10,740 nt of DNA, from positions 87,450 to 98,189 of the forward strand of contig NW_003147285.1 in NCBI RefSeq assembly GCF_000003605.2. Reading direction: 5' to 3'. Shown piece after piece: positions 1 through 7,400 of this stretch (the first letter of the stretch is position 1; each line of letters starts with the position of its first letter). The position numbers and the translations under genes were made by a program. The notes beneath the pieces are model-generated. The model was given only the letters and a program-made list of their open reading frames with translations. It did not search any database and was not told the origin of the DNA. Origin of the DNA: Saccoglossus kowalevskii (Eukaryota > Hemichordata > Enteropneusta > Harrimaniidae).

Positions 1-465
1 AAAATGCATTGAAATCGCACATTTTCACCATTTCGAACCCGGATCTCAGTTATGCATGGACGGATTTTGTTCAAATTTGGTATATACATTAAACATAATA
101 GGACCTTGATGCACGTCATTTTTTTTTCGGATCAAGTTCGAAATGGCCGACTGGTGGCCATTTTGTTTTAAAGAATTCAGTTCTGGATCCGTATCCAAGA
201 CATGTCTGGATTGATCAAGTTCAAACTTCACACACACATGGTACATCATGTCACAAATAGATATGTGCATTTGTTTCATGATCCGCTTAACAATAGCTGA
301 ATGATGGCCATTTTAAGGTCGAAAATGCATCAAAATCACGTATTTTCACAATTCCAGAAACTGATCTCAGTCATGCATGCATGGATGGATTTTGTTCAGA
401 TTTAGAACAATGTGTTGTACATATGCAGGTGCATTTCGGTCATGATCTGCTTTGAATGTATATGT
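1..465. repeat. Diverged satellite-like tandem repeat (about 150-170-bp period), cut by window edge
   Basis: Positions 1-55 (aaaatgcattgaaatcgcac...gatctcagttatgc) recur from 322 (aaaatgcatcaaaatcacg...gatctcagtcatgc). The next block (c)ggattttgttcaaattt starts near 60, recurs as ggattgatcaagttcaaac near 208 and as ggattttgttcagattt near 386. The block tgcac...tcggatc near 110-130 recurs as tgcatttgtttcatgatccgctt (near 266) and tgcatttcggtcatgatctgctt (near 429). The block tggccatttt appears near 155 and 305. This gives a unit tail, two full units and a truncated third. The minus-strand 77-codon ORF here is a by-product. The array probably continues left of the window. Confidence 0.7.
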
Positions 466-1231
466 CACTCAAATATGAACGGAACGGGGACGTGTCATTG
501 ACAATGACTTGTTTTAATTGGTTGTAAATGTGCTACACTTAATGTAGATGTTGACCCTGTTCAATATTAATAAAAGATTGTACAGTCATGTAATGGAGTT
601 CTCGCCACTTTCCATTGTATTTATTGTAACGTTGTTTAAGTGTGACATTAAACCATTGTCTGAGAATCAGTTCTCAGAATTCTCAATTTGTCATCTTTTA
701 TGTATAAACTCTTTCCCCATAATTAATGGTATGTGCTCTCTAACAAGACTGATTTTTTAGGGATACTGAGTTAAAATGAAATCTTCCCAAATCAAGTTTA
801 GTCAGTTACTGGAGAGGTTGGTAGTCAGAAAATAAATAAAATTGTGTGTGACTGTATACGTGACTTGAGGCACAAACACAAATGTTGTGGTTCCTGATTT
901 CCTTCGTTTTAACACTTATTTTATTTTACCAAATTAAAAATTCAAGATCACTTCATCCATGTACGATTTTCTGTTGCGTCAATGATGCGTCAGTGAATTA
1001 GCATAACTAATTGCATCACATTTGGTCTTTGTACATCACTTGTGTATCATATCAGAAGGCACACTCTCTGTCGTGCCAGAATCCTGCAGAATTACAGGAT
1101 AGCTCGTAAAATTAAATACTCGTGATCATGTGATGAAGAGTACTTTGATCAGCGCTGCATATTTTCGCCATGTGTCTTCAGTGTGTGTGATGCAGGTCTG
1201 AGTGTAAGTGTACGTTTGTTTTCTTTACTAG
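466..1231 (+). other. Unique part of upstream intron, no exon seen
   Basis: It ends in the acceptor of the first visible exon (1230-1231). I searched it for the expected preceding NBD1 exon (LSGGMKRKLS-type signature before VVMLDE) in all plus frames and found none, so this intron exceeds 1.2 kb. A 70-codon ORF at 548-760 is AT-rich, with no recognised motif. Confidence 0.8.
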
Positions 1232-1442
1232 GTTGTTATGCTTGATGAGCCCACTTCAGGTATGGATCCTTCGGCTCGTAGATTTACATGGGATTTACTA
1301 CAACAGCATCGTGCTGGAAGAACGATATTATTGACCACGCATTTCATGGATGAGGCTGATCTCCTTGGTGACCGTATCGCTATCATGGCCGATGGGCAAA
1401 TCAGATGCTGTGGGTCCTCTTTGTTCCTGAAAAAAAAATATG
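1232..1442 (+). CDS. ABCA exon 1 of window: NBD1 Walker B, D-loop, H-loop
   Basis: The acceptor is tttctttactAG ending at 1231 and the donor is tatg|GTAAGA at 1443; it enters in phase 0 and leaves after one base of a Gly codon. It encodes Walker B VVMLDE (1232-1249, catalytic Glu 1247-1249), the D-loop TSGMDP, and the H-loop TTHFMDEAD with His at 1340-1342. It ends in LKKKY|G, where ABCA NBD1 passes into its regulatory region. Walker A, Q-loop and signature of NBD1 must sit on exons left of position 1; none is visible in 1-1231. The three Lys codons form an uninterrupted run of nine A (1430-1438). Confidence 0.96.
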
Positions 1443-4400
1443 GTAAGAGGTTCTGTCGATCATGCATGCCCAGAAATCAAATCTCATACTTGCGGCACAA
1501 CCACATCTTAATACTGCCCTGATTAATAAGTCCCGATTAGAATATATGGATCAGAGAAAACAATTAACAACAAACTTAAATAAATTTTATATTAGGAGTT
1601 GGCTATCACATGACTATTGTCAAACTACCGGGATGTGACGTGGAGCAAATAACGGACATTGTACGACACCATGTACCCGATGGGCAGATAGGGAGTAATA
1701 TTGGCGCTGAGCTCTCGTATATACTACCCAGCGAATCATCTTGCAATTTTGAAGCATTGTTTACAGAATTGGAAATGCAGAAAACGTCACTTGGTATTGG
1801 TAGTTACGGGGCGTCTGTGACTACCATGGAAGAAGTATTTCTAAAGTAAGTATTCGTAAAGAGGGCAAGATGAATGTAGTCGGTCCTAATGACGTGTTTT
1901 CAAACAACTAGTCTAGAGTGTCAGTGTTGCTGCAAAGATATTGACTTTGATTCGCACCTCGTCATCTAAAAGTGACATTGTCATCATACCATGTAAAGCC
2001 ACATGATTGCATTAATGTACAAACATGGTCATTACACTAACTCGTGTAAAAAGTGACACGTCATGGTACCACATCATGTAACAGCATCACGGTCATTGCA
2101 CTACTGTATGTCATGTTCAAATTGTGTCCCGTACATATATATACAAAAGTATATGTTCAGGTGTTCAGTATACATTTATTTACATGAAATTTGAATATGT
2201 GATTACCGGTACACTAACAAAGTGTTAAATACATATTCATGTTTCACACCCACACACGGATCCACACACGGACCCACACATGGACACTCACATAGGACAC
2301 TCACAGCCCCACACACGGGCCCACACATGGGACCCACACGGGCCCACACATGGACCCACGCACATGGGACCCACGCACATGGGACCCACGCACATGGAAC
2401 CCACGCATAGGACCCACGCACAAGACCCACACGCGGGACCCACGCACAGGACCCACACATTGGACCCACACATGCCTGGCGCTTTAATATCAAGATAAAC
2501 CTTTGAGATAAATGATACTCTTGTTATTTATGGTAAAACTGCATGTAATATTGCATAATCCAATATGGCATAGTGGAAAAATAAATACTTGTTTATGTAA
2601 TTAAAAAACGAAGTCCAATTATGTAAATTAACAGGGTTGGTGAGAATGCAGATGATTCATTAAAAGGCATCGTTGACATCAATCTTTCCGGATCTAAGAA
2701 GGGATATAAAAGTTTATATATGAATGACATGCCACAACGATCAGCACAAAATAGTTGTTCTGTTGACAAAGATTCAGATGAAGGCATTAGAGACTGTATT
2801 ATTGAGGCCCAAGAGTTGTTACCTAGTCCATTCCAACACACCACTGGTAAGCTTCTATAGTGCCATTCAGTATTTTACCTTCAGGCTAATTTGTGCATGA
2901 TTGATTATTTATGGCAAAACATTTTCCCGCCAAAATTTGGCCTGATATATAGTTTTGATGCAGATCAAAAATATATTTTTTTTATGAGTTTAACAATGAT
3001 ATTTACACAATTTGTACTAAAAAATTTGAATCCTACATGTGACAAAATTGATGAGTTTTGAGTTCTTCACTATTTGAAAAAAAAAAATTGCCGCTTCAGT
3101 ATATTTCTCAAATTCAATCTGCTGAATGCTGATCTGACACTGGCAAGTGCACTTTAACCTAGCAACCAAAGAAAATAAAACTCATCAGTTGTGTATACAT
3201 AATATGCTATTTAATGACATTTATATGTGATAGATAATTTAAAACAATACATGTATCTTAAGTAACACTATGTAATAACTCGTCTTTAGTTTAAACAACA
3301 TTCTATCACTGTATTTCCGTACAAGTGTGTGCTCAAAAAACTAAAACAAATGATATTGACCTTGACTGCTAATGGATGCAAAGATCTTGTTGAGAGCAAG
3401 AGAGCCCAAGACTTTATTTTTCTCAAATAGAGTTGCATTTTCTCTCGTCTTATCAACTGTTCTTAATACCATGGTTACCATGGGAACAGTGAACGTGATT
3501 AGACAGAATAGAACACTACATTTTGGGGGGCAGAAATAAGTCTCTGGCATCTCGGTCTCAATGATATCTCATTAGCTGTTTCTGTAGTATTTGCAATAAC
3601 TAAATTTGGTGACTCGTGAATATCCTAAAATTGTCACATATAGAGTTACAGGCCGATGGCCGTCGTGACACGTCATTTTCAATCTTGATTACATACAACA
3701 TATGCAACAAAATGTTGTATTTATTTTATGCTGAATCCTTAAAATACGACTTATTTTGAAAGTAGACATACTTCATTTACTTAAGCTACTAATATAGCAA
3801 CATGAAATTGGATTGCATTGTCACAACGACCATTGTCCATCAATGTGGTAAACAGAATGACATAAATTAGATAAACCTTTGTATTAACGTTCGTTCAAGA
3901 TATGTCATCATAAAGCCATTTGCGGGTTTATGTCATGTGATATTCTTTTCGATTTCTTCAGAAACATACTATTGCGAAGCCTACTGTAAAATCTGTATTA
4001 GAAACTATGAAAATGGTACAATTAATGCAACAGATGCCTCTATTAGAACATCTACACATATGAGAAATAGTAAATATTTGGTTCTCAATTGTTCAAAAAG
4101 AATGGATGCAACTTATATTAGAGATTTGGCTTCTAATACAGATTTTACGGTATATTGAAATTGACGCATGATAGACAAAATTCAGCCAAGGTTTGCACAG
4201 CGGATTGTAGCTACATTTTGTATATTGGAAGAACTGCCCTATACAGAGTTCTGAATTCAAAACCTTGTATGGGGCAACTGTTGGGAATCATTCATATCAT
4301 ATAACATTACTATAGCTACCATACCTCAATGAACAAAGTGACAAATTTATTGTTAAACTTGAATAACGTTATCACATGTTACTATAACCTACAAATGGGT

Positions 4401-7400
4401 TTTCTTGTAAAATAACTGCACATTAAATTATTCATTTCTATTCTCTGTTGTCTATTTCCTTTACCTTGCATGTATTGTATAGTGTTTTATCTTTCCTATC
4501 CACTGCACTTGTTTTTCGTCTTTCTTTAATCAGATTTACCAATACCGACTCCCAATTGTATTTACAATGCAGGACTTGTGCTTGCATTCCAACAATTCTA
4601 TGCCATGTTTCTGAAGAAAGTGTTACATTCCAAGAGAAACTTCCTGGTTATGGTAGTGCAGATACTGGTACCATCGTTCTTCACTTTGATTTCTATCATA
4701 GTGGTTATCACGTACCCATCGGTTAAACAACTCCCTCCACTGACGCTGACTTTAGAACCTTATAAGGAAGTGGAAGTACCATATTCGGCCGGACATCATG
4801 CAACCAATTTAAGTTATCAACTAGCCTCCTGTTACGCTAATCAGTTCAAAGGCACTGATGCTTCACCACATAAACTCAAAGACTTTGGGTTCAATGAAAC
4901 GTCTAATTACTTGGTGACTGAGGCAGCAACGAATCATGTCAGCTTTAATTCACACAATGTGATCACTGGACTATTCCAACCATTTGAAGACTTAATTAAC
5001 GTCACATCGTTCTTCAACAACCAACCCTATCATGCTATCGCAGCATCCTTGAACGCTGTTGACAATGCAATATTGAAAACCAAAATGAATGATTCCTATT
5101 CGTTAACTGCAATCAACTATCCCCTCCCGCAGACCATCGAAGAAACGATGTCTAACGTCATGACTGATTCAACAACTGGATTTGCAATCGCATTCAATTT
5201 ACTGTTCGGTATGGCGTTCCTGGCCAGCAGCTTTGTTGTGTTTCTAATTAAAGAAAGCAGCACTAAATCCAAACACATTCAGTTTGTCAGCGGAGTTAGT
5301 TTATTCAATTTTTGGCTATCTACATTTGCTTGGGACATCATCAACTTTCTAATTTGCATAATCATCATATGTATAATGTTCCTGATTGGTGACATTGATG
5401 CATATTCCGGAGGCGGTCGCCTTGGTTACATCTTTCTATTAATGGTATTGTATGGTTGGGCTATTATCCCTCTTATGTACTTATTTGCGTTTTTGTTCTC
5501 CGTACCTTCGACGGGTTTTGTACGAATGACGATATTCAACATCATCACAGGATTAGTATTTTTTATGACAGTTGAGATTTTATCATTCCCGTCATTAAAC
5601 CTGATGTATGTAGCAGATGACCTGACCTGGATATTTATGCTATCGCCTAATTTCTGTCTGGGAATTGCGCTTGCAGACTTCTACAAGAATTATGAGACCC
5701 TAACTCTGTGTGAATCCATGCCACCATTGAGTAAAATACTTTGCAAGCATTTTGGTTAGTATACAGTATTCCTATCTTTACTTTGTTTTTATAGAAATTA
5801 TTTGCATTTTCCACATTAGACCAATCATGGATATGATCACAATAAACTATTTTCTAACCACTGCGAGATCCCGTGTCATAGTGAAATCAAACATCAAAGA
5901 AAGGCTGAAGGTGCTAGCATCATAGCGACATCAAAACATAGCTATGGATTCAACAAATCTGGAAGTAGGTTTGGATATTTCCACACTTAATAATATGCAA
6001 TAAACATTTGACGATGGTCGATTTTAATGAAGTAAGGTATTTCTCCTTTCTGAAAGATCAGCATTTCAATATTGAGCGATACACAAAGATATTCATTGAC
6101 AAGTTCAAAATTAAATTTTTAAATTCTTTGCCTATCACACAATATGCAAGACCTCGCAATAAGTGGAAAATCATCTATTTTGGGTCATGTAATATTGATG
6201 GAAATGTAAACTGCTTAATTTTCACTATAAATAAGAATTTTTTGTCATTTGATGACTTTATGGCATTCCTGAAGACAAAATGTTGTTATCACCTTACATG
6301 GCTATAATTATCCTGATGGATCACCAGACTTGTTTCCATGGAAATGGTATTTTTAAATTATCAATACTGTTATTTACTGCCCATGTTTCATCTCGATGGT
6401 AGAACTTCCTAATTTTGTGTTTGATAGGAGATAAATGCAGACACAACAAACAATGCATAAACTGTTGGTGTTTGTGCATAGCAAGTATTTCTACAGTTAG
6501 TATGTACATTTGTACAATAAACATAAAACACATGGTGTGCATGTTAGGCAAGCATGCATACAGTTGGCTACAGATTTCGAAAAAATTATGCAAATTATTT
6601 TGCGAACATTGACAAGTTAGAAAGTGTTGAAAGGATTAAGTCTTGATTGGTTGTATTTTACTTTTCAGAGATTTATTATGATAAAACTTACATTGGTTGG
6701 AATGACAAAGGTGGTATTGGTCGATACTTGGTGTTCCTGGCATGGGAAGGAATCGTTTTCATATCATTAGTATTTTTGATAGAGACGAAAATATTCAGGT
6801 GGCTCTGGTATCAACTGTTCCCGTCCAAACCACAAAGATTGATAGAGTTTAGCACTGCAGTGGAAGTAAGTAAAGAACTATGTCTTGTTTTCTGTCATTA
6901 TGGAAAATTGCCAAACACTGAAGCTAAGAAATTCTTTATCTTTATTCCTGTGATGTACATGTAGTGTAACAATGAAAGTCCTTGTCAGTAAGAGTGTACT
7001 GTATAATCTTATAATATTGTGATGTCTTTAAAACTAAAATTTCACTGTTCTTATAGCTTCTAAAATCGATCATTCAGTCATGTCCTCTCTCGGAATAGAA
7101 GTATAGTAAAAAATTTATTGTTTCAATCTGAATTTCAGGAAGATGAAGATGTAGCAGAAGAGAGATCACGTATCGAGTTGAGTCCTTTACATAAAATAAT
7201 GGTGTCAGACACTTTGGTCGTTAAAAGTCTACGCAAGGTTTATTCGATAGGTCGTAATGAAGCACTTGTTGCTGTTGATGATCTCTCATTTGGTGTATCA
7301 TTTCGAGAATGTTTCGGGTTACTTGGTAACAATGGCGCTGGGAAAACCTCAACTTTTAAGATGTTGACTGGGGATGAAATAATTACGTCAGGCACAGCAT

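Larger units (their letters stand above)
1846..2634 (+). other. Intron 2 of window (789 bp) with two repeat blocks
   Basis: Donor GTAAGT at 1846, acceptor aaattaacAG ending at 2634; it joins CTA AA|G, a Lys codon. It contains a degenerate duplication (about 1971-2103) and a GC-rich minisatellite (about 2245-2474), listed separately. The rest is AT-rich and looks non-coding. Confidence 0.9.
2847..4572 (+). other. Intron 3 of window (1726 bp)
   Basis: Donor GTAAGC at 2847, acceptor tttacaatgcAG ending at 4572; the split codon is G|GA (Gly). Direct joining gives [19 protein letters not shown], matching the recalled ABCA3 layout, so the main transcript needs no exon in between. It contains a small inverted repeat ttttgat-gcag-atcaaaa (2953-2970), an X-box-like site (3474-3487) and a possible alternative exon (3962-4158). 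The rest is AT-rich sequence in which I see nothing. Confidence 0.9.

Noticed and set aside
46-279. Minus-strand 77-codon ORF with repeated KFE-like motifs
   Set aside because: It is the translation of the satellite-like repeat at the left edge; repeated peptide motifs mirror repeated DNA blocks.
548-760. Upstream exon for NBD1 or TMD1
   Set aside because: The translation is hydrophobic but lacks any ABCA motif, and the expected preceding exon must contain a signature sequence that is absent here.
1196-1203. 8-nt microexon between gatgcAG and GTAAGTG
   Set aside because: The length is not a multiple of three, while exon 1232-1442 starts in phase 0 at the boundary I recall for ABCA genes; splice-like dinucleotides alone are not enough.
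1228-1467. Minus-strand ORF of 79 codons
   Set aside because: It is antisense to the Walker B/H-loop exon, whose plus-strand product is unmistakable.
2203-2498. Four overlapping repeat-protein ORFs on both strands
   Set aside because: All arise from the 15-bp minisatellite whose period is a multiple of three; no splice, start context or homology supports them.
3341-3550. Minus-strand 69-codon ORF in intron 3
   Set aside because: It has no recognised domain, no neighbouring exon in phase, and is short enough for chance; the X-box-like site in it is noted separately.
6321-6612. Overlapping ORFs on both strands in intron 4
   Set aside because: They lie in AT-rich DNA, are mutually antisense, and have no motif or splice support.
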